Below are positions 1 through 5,897 of a DNA stretch of 8,447 nucleotides, piece by piece. The translations under genes and the position numbers were made by a program. This stretch comes from Planctomycetota bacterium. Its GTDB lineage: Bacteria; Planctomycetota; Planctomycetia; Planctomycetales; Planctomycetaceae. The first letter of the stretch is position 1, and each line of letters opens with the position of its first letter. The stretch is from NCBI GenBank assembly GCA_023429275.1, contig JAEYWB010000041.1:1-8447 (forward strand), read 5' to 3'. The notes beneath the pieces are model-generated. The model was not told the origin of the DNA, did not search any database, and was given only the letters and a program-made list of their open reading frames with translations.

Positions 1-126
1 GGTCTGTCGCAACGCGCTCTCGATGGCCTCGCCGACGAAGCGGACCCGGTTGTATGTGGGCAGAATGACGGAGACCAGGGGCCGTGGCCGCGCCTGGGCA
101 GGAGAGTCGTTCTGAAGGTGTGGCAT
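1..126 (-). CDS. Glycosyltransferase family 2, N-terminal fragment (runs off left edge)
   Basis: Only the first 42 codons are present. The ATG at 126-124 opens a reading frame that is still open at the window edge. After a polar leader of about 17 residues comes VSVILPTYNRVRFVGEAIES, the classic first beta-strand and nucleotide-binding start of GT-A fold family 2 glycosyltransferases (V-S-V-I-x-P-T-Y-N-R, then an E-A-I-x-S-x-L-x-Q-T helix). Such enzymes transfer a sugar from a nucleotide-sugar to a polysaccharide, glycolipid or protein acceptor, usually at the cytoplasmic face of the membrane. The DXD metal site and everything that would show the acceptor lie outside the window. No strong Shine-Dalgarno precedes the ATG, but the motif sits at the usual distance from the N-terminus, so the start is reasonable. 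The family call is firm; the substrate is unknown. Confidence 0.85.
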   Translation of the reverse strand, partial: MPHLQNDSPAQARPRPLVSVILPTYNRVRFVGEAIESALRQT

Positions 127-488
127 CTGAGTCTGCTCGCGGATCGGTTTAGTCCGACAGGCAGACAATACACGCTCCACGCCTTGCGGCGTCGATCAGG
201 GTTATCCCGCAAGGCGAATCTTCCGGGAGTTCCCGACCCCGGCATTGGCCTTGCCGGATGCGCTATCCTGATGCCGAAAGGAAACGCTCCCGAAGCTTAC
301 AATTCCCCCATCCTGTCCCCGCATTTTGCTGCTCAAAGGCACCAAAGCCTCATTTTGTCGAATGAGCCCGCTCCGCGCGGAGTCGGGTTCGGCCGTACAG
401 ACGGGACGCGCGAGCGTCCGGCTCCGTCGCGGGATCGCGTTCAAAGTCAGTGCGATGAGACCGGGCGGAATCTTCTCCCCCGCGCCAT
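127..488. other. Non-coding region with several inverted repeats
   Basis: This 362-bp stretch separates the 3' end of the histidine kinase gene from the 5' end of the glycosyltransferase gene, both read leftward. No reading frame here resembles a protein. It contains a perfect 10-bp inverted repeat (180-189/207-216), a 6-bp stem CCGGCA/TGCCGG (239-244/252-257), a 6-bp stem CTCATT/AATGAG (349-354/361-366) and a 12-bp perfect palindrome CTCCGCGCGGAG (371-382), which extends to an 8-bp stem with one bulge. None is followed by a clear U-run on either strand, so no intrinsic terminator for the kinase gene is evident. The region should also hold the glycosyltransferase promoter, but no convincing -35/-10 pair was found. 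Confidence 0.6.
180..216. repeat. Perfect 10-bp inverted repeat upstream of the glycosyltransferase gene
   Basis: CGCCTTGCGG at 180-189 is matched exactly by its reverse complement CCGCAAGGCG at 207-216, with a 17-nt spacer. The inner arm starts 54 bp upstream of the glycosyltransferase ATG, so it lies in the expected promoter or leader. It could be an operator for a dimeric regulator or an RNA stem-loop. There is no U-tract, so an intrinsic terminator is unlikely. Confidence 0.45.
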
Positions 489-2411
489 CTAATGCGGCCC
501 GGCCGCAGCAAGATCTTCGGCGTTCTTTCGCTCGGCACCGGCTGGAGATGATTCCAGACGGGCTGGCTCGGTCATCCGCGGCAGCCGGACGACGACGGAT
601 GTGCCCGCCCCGACCTGGCTTTCGATCCGGATCGTCCCGCCATGGGCGTCGACGATCGCCTTGCTGATCGAAAGCCCAAGTCCGGTCCCGCCGTCGGGGT
701 TCGAACGCGACGGATCGACCCGATAGAACCGGTCGAACAGGAACGGGATCGACTCGGCCGGAATCCCCTGGCCGCTATCCCGCACGGTCACGACGACATG
801 CTGAGGTTCCAGCTCCATCGAGACAACGACAGTCCCCCCTTCGCGGTTGTAGCGGATCGCGTTCGAGAGGAGGTTCATCATCAGCTGGTCGAGCCGGTCC
901 GCGTCTCCGGAGACACGGCAGGGGACCGCCTGAAGCTCGAGCGATACGTTCGTCTCCGCCGCCTTCGTCTCGAGGAGGCTGACGAGATCGCGGAGCAGGT
1001 CGTCGAGCGCCACGGGCTGGAACGGGACGGCCGTTCGCGGAGAGTCGAGCCGGGCAAGCTGCAGCAGAGCGTCGATCAGCCTCTTCATGCGCTTCGCCGC
1101 CCGCTGGCAGGCCTGCAGCGACAACTGGTAGTCCTCGGGCGAACGGGGCTTCAGCAGACTCATCTGCGTCTGCGCGAGGATGACCGCAACGGGGGTCCGG
1201 AGCTCGTGCGAGGCATCGGCCGTGAACTGCGTCTGACGTTCGAACGCCTGGTGCAGACGGTCGAACGCCTGGTTGAGGACGGTCGCGAGCTGGCCGAGTT
1301 CCGAGTCGGTCTCGGAGAGGCTGATCCGCTCGTTCAGGTTTTCCGCCGAGATCGACGCCGCGGTGTCGGACATGATCTGGATCGGACGGATCGCCCGCGA
1401 GGTGAACCACCAGCCTCCGACGAGGCCGATCAGCGTGATGGCCGATCCGGCGCCGATCAGGACAAGGCCGGATCGCTTATGGGCGGCAATCTCCGGCTCC
1501 ATCGACCGGCCGACGAGAACGTTGATGTCGAACCACCGCACGAGAATCACTTCCCGCCGCAGGCCCCGGTCGCGGGTCTGCGACATCCGGATCGGGAACC
1601 CGTCGCTGGGGGTGCGAAGGCCCGGAAAAGGAGTGTCGGGAGCGTCGACGGACTTCTCGAGGATGCGGCCTTCCCGATCCCAGATGAGGAAGTAGATCGG
1701 GCTCTGGGAGTCATTCGAATTAATGAACTCCTCGGGCGCGACGGAGCCCGGCACCCGCCAGGGCCAGGTCGGCGGCGTTGGACCGGCGACTCTTTCGCGA
1801 TCCCGCCCGAAGCCTCGCTGACCGGTCCCGCCGGCTCGATCGCCGGAGTTCCGTTCTCCGCCGCTTCGCTCGGTGCCGGTCCGTTCGCCGCCGGAGCGGT
1901 CCGTGCGATCCCGTTCTCCCTCAGGGCGGGCCCCCTCTCCGCGGGAAGGGGCGGGGCTTCGGCTCGCGACGCTTTCGCTCCCTGGCCGCGCCATCGGCTC
2001 CCGGTCGCGGGAACGATTCGTTTCGCCGGAAGCGCCGGGCTCCGACGTCTGGCCATCGCGGCGGCTCACGACTCCCGGAGAGGGAGCGCCGGTGCCCGGT
2101 GTGGCCGATGGGGCTCCGGCACCCGGCATCGGTCCCGGCCCTCCGCCGGGACGGGGGGGGCCGAAGAGCCGTCGGAGGCGGGAATGGATGATGTCGGCAA
2201 TCCGGTTGAGCTCGGTGTCGACGTGCTGGACCCGTGTCTCCCACTGCAGGTGGTGGACGTAGAGCCCGAAGAGGATCAGGACGACGACCAGCACGATTCC
2301 GTGCCAGATCTGGAGCCGCCAGCGCAGCGATCGCGTCCCCGGCAGTCTCGAAGAGAGTCCGCCAGGGGGATTCGCCGTGGAAGCGGCGGGGACGGGACTG
2401 TGCAGGGACAT
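489..2411 (-). CDS. Membrane sensor histidine kinase (HAMP-HisKA-HATPase), second gene of a two-component pair
   Basis: A 640-residue kinase predicted to sense an envelope signal, autophosphorylate and pass phosphate to the regulator encoded just upstream. Order: basic N-terminus; TM1 about 36-54; extracytoplasmic region about 55-313; TM2 about 314-336; HAMP about 337-390; HisKA with phospho-acceptor H402 in FTADASHELRTP; HATPase with N-box N513/N517 (NLLSNAIRYN), G1 box DSGQGIP (545-551), F-box FDRFYR (559-564) and G2 box GGTGLGL (574-580). All catalytic boxes look intact. The sensor region is odd: residues about 84-215 are a low-complexity Gly/Pro/Arg/Ser/Glu stretch with imperfect repeats around RSGGER, and only about 216-313 looks foldable. 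It follows the response regulator gene by 161 bp on the same strand. The ATG at 2411 is the first usable start; the frame upstream is open but offers no ATG, GTG or TTG as far as the regulator gene, and the ribosome site is weak. The domain layout resembles kinases of the heavy-metal/QseC-like group, but the signal cannot be inferred. Confidence 0.93.
   Translation of the reverse strand: MSLHSPVPAASTANPPGGLSSRLPGTRSLRWRLQIWHGIVLVVVLILFGLYVHHLQWETRVQHVDTELNRIADIIHSRLRRLFGPPRPGGGPGPMPGAGAPSATPGTGAPSPGVVSRRDGQTSEPGASGETNRSRDREPMARPGSESVASRSPAPSRGEGARPEGERDRTDRSGGERTGTERSGGERNSGDRAGGTGQRGFGRDRERVAGPTPPTWPWRVPGSVAPEEFINSNDSQSPIYFLIWDREGRILEKSVDAPDTPFPGLRTPSDGFPIRMSQTRDRGLRREVILVRWFDINVLVGRSMEPEIAAHKRSGLVLIGAGSAITLIGLVGGWWFTSRAIRPIQIMSDTAASISAENLNERISLSETDSELGQLATVLNQAFDRLHQAFERQTQFTADASHELRTPVAVILAQTQMSLLKPRSPEDYQLSLQACQRAAKRMKRLIDALLQLARLDSPRTAVPFQPVALDDLLRDLVSLLETKAAETNVSLELQAVPCRVSGDADRLDQLMMNLLSNAIRYNREGGTVVVSMELEPQHVVVTVRDSGQGIPAESIPFLFDRFYRVDPSRSNPDGGTGLGLSISKAIVDAHGGTIRIESQVGAGTSVVVRLPRMTEPARLESSPAGAERKNAEDLAAAGPH
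1767..2162 (-). repeat. Low-complexity, repeat-rich segment inside the kinase sensor domain
   Basis: This is the coding DNA for kinase residues about 84-215. The translation is dominated by G, P, R, S and E and includes near-repeats of RSGGER at 171-192 (DNA 1836-1901). A homopolymer of eight G on the plus strand (C in the gene) lies at 2153-2160. Such DNA is prone to length change by slippage. The encoded segment should be disordered and lies outside the membrane by the predicted topology. Confidence 0.7.
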
Positions 2412-2508
2412 GAGTCGCTCGGGCGATCGTTGCGGAACCGCGTTCAGCCAGACGCGACCGGCAGGCGAGAACCGCCCGCCGGATCGGGATGTGATGAATG
2501 GAAGGGAT

Positions 2509-2534
2509 CTCGGCGCCGACCGGGCCGCGCCGAG
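2509..2534. repeat. Intercistronic 8-bp stem-loop between regulator and kinase genes
   Basis: CTCGGCGC at 2509-2516 and GCGCCGAG at 2527-2534 are perfect reverse complements with a 10-nt loop. It lies in the 161-bp gap between the response regulator stop and the kinase start. On the minus strand no U-run follows, so it is unlikely to terminate transcription. An RNA-processing or stability element, or chance in GC-rich DNA, are the alternatives. Confidence 0.35.
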
Positions 2535-2572
2535 GGATTCGAGTGCCCCGAAGGTCAGATCTGCAGGTCGCT

Positions 2573-3256
2573 CTACGAATTCGTGGCGGGCGGGGCGGCG
2601 TTCTCGTCGTCGATCAGGTAGCCCAGACCGCGGCGGGTCGTGATGAAGTCCTTGCCGAGCTTGCGGCGGACGTTCGACACGTGCACGTCGAGGAGATTGG
2701 ACATGCTGTCTTCGAACTCGTCGAAGAGGTGATTATACAGCATCGGACGGGTGACGAGCTGGCCGCGGTGAAGGACCAGGAACTCCACCAGAGAATACTC
2801 GGTCGCTGTGAGATTGGCAGACTCATTCCCTTTGAAGACCGTTTTTGCCGCGAGATCGACGCGGACATCCCCGATCTCGACCAGCGGCTTGGGGGTGTTG
2901 GCCGCCCGCCGGATCAGGGCCCGCAGCCGGGCCGACAGCTCGTCCATCTCGAACGGCTTGACGACGTAGTCATCCGCCCCGCTGTCGAGTCCTTTCACGC
3001 GGTCCGCAAGGGCGTCGCGGGCGGTCAACATCAGCACGGGGGTCTTCTTGGACTGCCGGAGCTGGGCGAGACCGCTCCAGCCGTCGAGGCGGGGGAGCAT
3101 GACGTCGAGCACGATGGCGTCGTAGTCCCACGAGAGGGCCTTGTTCAGCCCCTCCTGCCCATCCGTCGCCATATCGACCGCGTAGCCGTCGTCGGTCAGA
3201 TAGGACCAGACCGCCCGCAGGAGGTCAGGCTCGTCCTCGATCACCAGTAAGCGCAT
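2573..3256 (-). CDS. OmpR/PhoB-family response regulator
   Basis: A 227-residue DNA-binding regulator, the expected partner of the downstream histidine kinase. The receiver domain (about 1-115) shows the acidic pair E7/D8 in MRLLVIEDEPD, phospho-acceptor D51 in VLDVMLPRLDGW, switch T78 in LMLTARD and K100 in the VVKPF motif, so all conserved positions are present. The C-terminal winged helix (about 128-215) has the usual LTATEYSLVEFL strand-helix start, the recognition-helix region LLDVHVSNVRRKLG and the terminal wing TTRRGLGYLI. Length is normal for the family. I chose the ATG at 3256 because GGAG lies 6 nt upstream (3263-3266). An in-frame GTG at 3268 would add four residues, but it lacks its own ribosome site and would place residues before the invariant first beta-strand. 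It is the first gene of the pair. The region upstream holds repeats and stem-loops that could serve control, possibly autoregulation. Confidence 0.95.
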   Translation of the reverse strand: MRLLVIEDEPDLLRAVWSYLTDDGYAVDMATDGQEGLNKALSWDYDAIVLDVMLPRLDGWSGLAQLRQSKKTPVLMLTARDALADRVKGLDSGADDYVVKPFEMDELSARLRALIRRAANTPKPLVEIGDVRVDLAAKTVFKGNESANLTATEYSLVEFLVLHRGQLVTRPMLYNHLFDEFEDSMSNLLDVHVSNVRRKLGKDFITTRRGLGYLIDDENAAPPATNS

Positions 3257-3262
3257 GCTGAA

Positions 3263-3266
3263 CTCC
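3263..3266 (-). promoter_or_regulatory. Ribosome binding site that fixes the response regulator start
   Basis: GGAG on the minus strand, 6 nt before the ATG at 3256. It lies inside the four-codon extension that an upstream GTG at 3268 would give, which argues for the ATG. Confidence 0.7.
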
Positions 3267-3320
3267 ACGAAAAATCATCGCGACCACGGCCCCGCGGACT
3301 CCCTCGCTCCGACGTATTGT

Positions 3321-3335
3321 TCTGTCGATCTGTCG
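3321..3335. repeat. Tandem TCTGTCG heptamer, possible regulator binding site
   Basis: TCTGTCG occurs twice with an 8-bp period (3321-3327 and 3329-3335), about 65 bp upstream of the response regulator start. A third copy lies at 3466-3472. OmpR-type regulators bind direct repeats, but usually at a 10-11 bp period, so this fits only loosely. Confidence 0.3.
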
Positions 3336-3365
3336 GACCTGAAGTCAGATGCGGGACGCGTCTTC

Positions 3366-3388
3366 GTCACTCTAATGACCTTAGTGAC
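3366..3388. promoter_or_regulatory. Imperfect dyad, candidate operator
   Basis: GTCAC(TC)TAA, then TGACC, then TTAGTGAC: the right half GTGAC is the reverse complement of the left GTCAC, and TAA pairs with TTA, with two extra bases in the left arm. It lies about 110 bp upstream of the response regulator start and has an AT-rich core unlike the surrounding DNA. It may bind a dimeric regulator. The call rests on symmetry and position only. Confidence 0.35.
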
Positions 3389-3414
3389 TTGCTAGACACA
3401 AGTTGAAACGAAAA

Positions 3415-3442
3415 CGACCGGGAAAGTTTCCCTTCCCGGTCG
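3415..3442 (-). terminator. Probable intrinsic terminator for leftward transcription
   Basis: CGACCGGGAA (3415-3424) and TTCCCGGTCG (3433-3442) form a perfect 10-bp stem with an 8-nt loop. On the minus strand the stem is followed directly by TTTTCGTTTC, giving the GC-rich-stem-plus-U-run pattern of a Rho-independent terminator. On the plus strand no U-run follows. It would stop leftward transcripts before the response regulator gene. The nearest leftward genes upstream end at 4056, so read-through RNA from them would be antisense to the small membrane protein gene. It could instead be an attenuator in a long regulator leader. Confidence 0.65.
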
Positions 3443-3473
3443 CGACAGGTGTTTGTATTGAACCATCTGTCGC
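3442..3473 (-). repeat. Second stem-loop abutting the terminator
   Basis: GCGACAGGTG (3442-3451) pairs with CATCTGTCGC (3464-3473) over 10 positions, nine Watson-Crick and one G-U when read on the plus strand, with a 12-nt loop. It shares base 3442 with the terminator stem. On the minus strand it would form just before the terminator hairpin, an arrangement seen in structured leaders, though chance is possible. Confidence 0.4.
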
Positions 3474-3600
3474 CGCCGCCGGGACAATCTTCATGAAGGA
3501 TACAGACAGTTCGAAGAATCGGCGTCTTAGACAAGGTCACCATCAGGGGGCGAGAACCGTCGTTCGTCGCTCATCCTGAATTCTCGATGAGAGGCCAGCG

Positions 3601-3975
3601 ATGTCGTCCAGCTTTTTCTCCCCCTATTTTGCGTCGATCATCGGCCGGGCACCGTATTTGGCGGTGCTGCTCATCGCCCTCTGGTTCTGGATCATCCATC
3701 CGAGGCGGTGGACGCGAGGGATGAACTATTTTGGCATCGGGATCATCGCCGAACTCCTTAACACCGTGTTCGCGGGATTCATCTCCGTGGTGCTTTCGTG
3801 GGGCCTGAATGCAGGCGGTCCGTCGGGGATCGATTCCACCATCATCATCCTGATCCACTCATTGATCTACAGCCTGATCGCGGCCGTGCCGATGGGGTTC
3901 CTGCTGTACGGCGGCTTCGAACTCGCCAGGGAACGATACGAGGAAGACATGGAGCGGGAGGCGGAGGGGCGATGA
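3601..3975 (+). CDS. Small three-helix membrane protein of unknown function
   Basis: A 124-residue protein I do not recognise. Three hydrophobic segments are clear: about 17-33, 43-67 and 79-105. The loop after the first is basic (HPRRWTRG), and the C-terminal tail is highly charged and acid-rich (ARERYEEDMEREAEGR). By the positive-inside rule the first loop and the C-terminus would be cytoplasmic and the N-terminus outside. No catalytic or metal-binding motif is seen. The start is well supported: GAGAGG at 3589-3594 lies 6 nt before the ATG. It is divergent from the response regulator and convergent with the TrhO-RluA fusion gene. Its stop codon overlaps the start of a possible 31-codon ORF as ATGA. 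A role in envelope response near the two-component genes is possible but is only guilt by association. Confidence 0.82.
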   Translation: MSSSFFSPYFASIIGRAPYLAVLLIALWFWIIHPRRWTRGMNYFGIGIIAELLNTVFAGFISVVLSWGLNAGGPSGIDSTIIILIHSLIYSLIAAVPMGFLLYGGFELARERYEEDMEREAEGR

Positions 3976-4067
3976 CCGCCACGGCGACGCCGGGCTGCGG
4001 GAGTTGGTTGCGGAGCCTCGGCAACGCCTGGAACCGAATGCTGGCAACGTGCCGACTAATCATGTGA
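3972..4067 (+). CDS. Possible translationally coupled 31-residue ORF
   Basis: The ATG at 3972 overlaps the membrane protein's TGA stop (ATGA) and is preceded by a GGAGG-type ribosome site at 3963-3967, so translation by coupling is plausible. The frame ends at TGA 4065-4067. The product starts MTATATPGCG and continues with a short amphipathic-looking stretch (WLRSLGNAWNRMLATC) with two cysteines. I recognise no family. Its last 12 bp overlap the 3' end of the convergent fusion gene. Short length means chance cannot be excluded. Confidence 0.42.
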   Translation: MTATATPGCGSWLRSLGNAWNRMLATCRLIM

Positions 4068-5888
4068 CGCTGTGCAGACCGATCGTTGGGGCGTCGTTCC
4101 ATCAGCCCATGCGGGCGATGGGGCCTCGAATCGCACAGGACCTCCATCGATCGGGTGAGCGAACGAGACGCTCGACGCGTGAAGGCACAGGGGCGGGTCG
4201 CCGACGGAGTGCGTCTGCGTCTCGCCGACCTCCTGGCCGGGACGGTACGCCTGATCTCCGCAGATCGGCCATCCGAGGTGCCAGAGGTGGACCCGGATCT
4301 GGTTCGTCCGGCCGGTGAGGGGAACGACCCGCAGAAGCGTCGTCCCGTCCCCGAACCTCTGAAGCACGTCGAACTCCGAGCGGGAGGGGAGCCCCTCCGG
4401 ATCGATGCCCCGACCGCCGAGCGGCCCCGCTTCGGTCGAGATCGGGGCTTCGCAGACGAAGTGGTCGGCTGCGGGATGTCCCTGAACGCGGGCCAGGTAG
4501 ACCTTTTGGACCTCTCCCCGCTCGAACTGCGGCTGGATCTTCCGCGCGTGGTGCCGCGTCCGGGCGAAGACCATCACGCCGGTCGTGTTCGCGTCGAGCC
4601 GATGGACCGGACGGAGGACCTGCGGCGCATAGACCTCGTTAAGGAGGAACAGCAGCGTGTTCCGGTTGAAGCGCCCGCTCGGGTGGACGGGAAGGGGGGC
4701 CGGCTTGTCGACGACGACGATCGCTTCGTCCTCATGGAGGATGCGGATCGAGGCGTTGACGTCCGGTTCGGCCCCCACCGGCATCCGCCGACGATAGCAC
4801 TCGCCAGCCCGGACGATCCGGTCGGGAGGGACCGGTTCGTCGTTGTCGTCGATGAACCTCCCCTCTCGGCAGAGCGAGAGCCACTCGTCGTGCGGAACGT
4901 GATCGAACACGCCGACGAGCGCGGCGAGCAGCGTCTGCCTGTCGTAACGCGCGGGGATGTGAAACGGCCGAAGGTTCTCGTACGGCCGGCTCCCCGGAAG
5001 AGGAGTGGCGACGCGGCCGAGGGCCTCCTGCCGTTCGGTGAGAGTCCGGGCGGTGCGGGCCTCCGGTGACTCGAAGCAGTGCGGGCACGACCGGCCAGAC
5101 TCATAGCGCGGATCCTCCTGGTCGGCCCGCGTCAGGGGCGACAGGCATCGGAAGCACTGGGAGTTGTCGGTCTCGGCCAGGGCCGGATCGACCCCCACGC
5201 GGCGGTCGAAGACGAAACATTCCCCCTGAAAATGTTCTCCCCCGCACTCCTCGAAGTATTTCAGAATCCCCCCGTCGAGCTGCAGGACATGCTCATAGCC
5301 GATCTGCTCGAGGTACGGCCCCGCCTTCTCGCAGCGGATTCCCCCGGTGCAGAACATGACGACCGGCCGCTGCTTGAGCTCCGCCGGCAGGGTCTCGACC
5401 GCCCTGGGGAAATTCCGAAAGTGGTCGAGGTCGAGCGTCAGAGCGTTCTCGAACGTCCCGAGCTTCACCTCGTAGTCGTTTCGGGTATCGAGAAGCGTGA
5501 CCGGCCGCCCCTCGTCGAGCCACTGCTTGAGATCGCGTGGCGCGAGCTTGGGCGAAGTCCGCCGGGCGGGATCGATCCCCGGGACGCCGAAGGCGATGAT
5601 CTCCTGCTTGATCCGGACGAGCATTCTTCGGAAGGGCTGTTCGCTGCTCTCACTGTACTTGGGAGTGAGCTCTTCGAGACCGGGGATCGTCCGCCGCCTC
5701 GCCAGGAGCCTCTCGATCGAGGCCGCATCCCCGGCGACGAAGAGGTTGATCCCCTCGGGGCTGAGGAGGATTGTGCCGCGAAGCCCCCAGGCCTTGCAGT
5801 CGGCAAGCAGGCTTTCGCGCAGGCTTTTCAGATCGCTCAGCGAAGCGAAGCGGTAGGCGGCAATGTTGACGATCTTTCGCGGGTCCAT
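4056..5888 (-). CDS. Fusion of TrhO-like tRNA U34 hydroxylase (rhodanese, UPF0176) and RluA-family pseudouridine synthase
   Basis: A 610-residue two-enzyme protein. Residues 1-272 match the TrhO/YceA family: an N-terminal ferredoxin-like domain (KIVNIAAYRF, then WGLRGTILLSPEGIN) and a rhodanese domain (about 115-220) with the active-site loop CTGGIRCEK (catalytic C180, second C186), then a cysteine-rich tail with C224, CFRC (245-248) and CPHC (268-271) that looks able to bind zinc. TrhO makes 5-hydroxyuridine at tRNA position 34 from a prephenate-derived donor system. Residues about 300-600 are a pseudouridine synthase: an S4-like segment (about 335-370), DKPAPLPVHPSGR (394-406), the catalytic HRLD motif with D432, and GRTNQIRVHLWHLGWPICGD (526-545). 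Both active sites appear intact. E. coli YceA alone is about 350 residues, so the C-terminal half is an added enzyme, not an extended tail. The start at 5888 matches the family N-terminus. It lies 9 nt after the hydrolase stop with no clear ribosome site, suggesting translational coupling. The RNA site modified by the second domain is unknown. Confidence 0.92.
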   Translation of the reverse strand: MDPRKIVNIAAYRFASLSDLKSLRESLLADCKAWGLRGTILLSPEGINLFVAGDAASIERLLARRRTIPGLEELTPKYSESSEQPFRRMLVRIKQEIIAFGVPGIDPARRTSPKLAPRDLKQWLDEGRPVTLLDTRNDYEVKLGTFENALTLDLDHFRNFPRAVETLPAELKQRPVVMFCTGGIRCEKAGPYLEQIGYEHVLQLDGGILKYFEECGGEHFQGECFVFDRRVGVDPALAETDNSQCFRCLSPLTRADQEDPRYESGRSCPHCFESPEARTARTLTERQEALGRVATPLPGSRPYENLRPFHIPARYDRQTLLAALVGVFDHVPHDEWLSLCREGRFIDDNDEPVPPDRIVRAGECYRRRMPVGAEPDVNASIRILHEDEAIVVVDKPAPLPVHPSGRFNRNTLLFLLNEVYAPQVLRPVHRLDANTTGVMVFARTRHHARKIQPQFERGEVQKVYLARVQGHPAADHFVCEAPISTEAGPLGGRGIDPEGLPSRSEFDVLQRFGDGTTLLRVVPLTGRTNQIRVHLWHLGWPICGDQAYRPGQEVGETQTHSVGDPPLCLHASSVSFAHPIDGGPVRFEAPSPAWADGTTPQRSVCTASHD

Positions 5889-5897
5889 CCGGTCAAG

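Larger units (their letters stand above)
3257..3600. other. Divergent intergenic region between regulator and small membrane protein genes
   Basis: This 344-bp non-coding stretch should hold the promoters of both divergent genes. Visible structure: a tandem heptamer TCTGTCG at 3321-3327 and 3329-3335, a third copy at 3466-3472 and an inverted CGACAG at 3443-3448; an imperfect dyad at 3366-3388; and two adjacent stem-loops at 3415-3442 and 3442-3473. The local base composition is less GC-rich around 3361-3470 than in the flanking genes. I could not assign a convincing sigma-70 promoter on either strand. Confidence 0.7.

Noticed and set aside
298..303. TACAAT as a plus-strand -10 promoter hexamer
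   Set aside because: No -35 at the right distance and no plus-strand gene downstream for it to serve.
371..382. Palindrome CTCCGCGCGGAG as terminator of the kinase gene
   Set aside because: It gives a stable stem, but no U-run follows on the minus strand.
118..492. Open reading frames in the 127-488 gap on both strands (124 and 80 codons)
   Set aside because: No domain, no ribosome site and biased composition typical of chance frames; one also overlaps the start of the glycosyltransferase gene.
1836..1901. RSGGER repeats as a mobile or CRISPR-like repeat
   Set aside because: The repeats are imperfect, in frame within the kinase coding sequence and lack unique spacers of regular size.
642..2621. 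Open reading frame of 659 codons on the plus strand, opposite the kinase gene
   Set aside because: It is a shadow of the kinase in GC-rich DNA: composition is dominated by R, D, E, G and P, there is no recognisable domain, and the opposite strand has every kinase motif.
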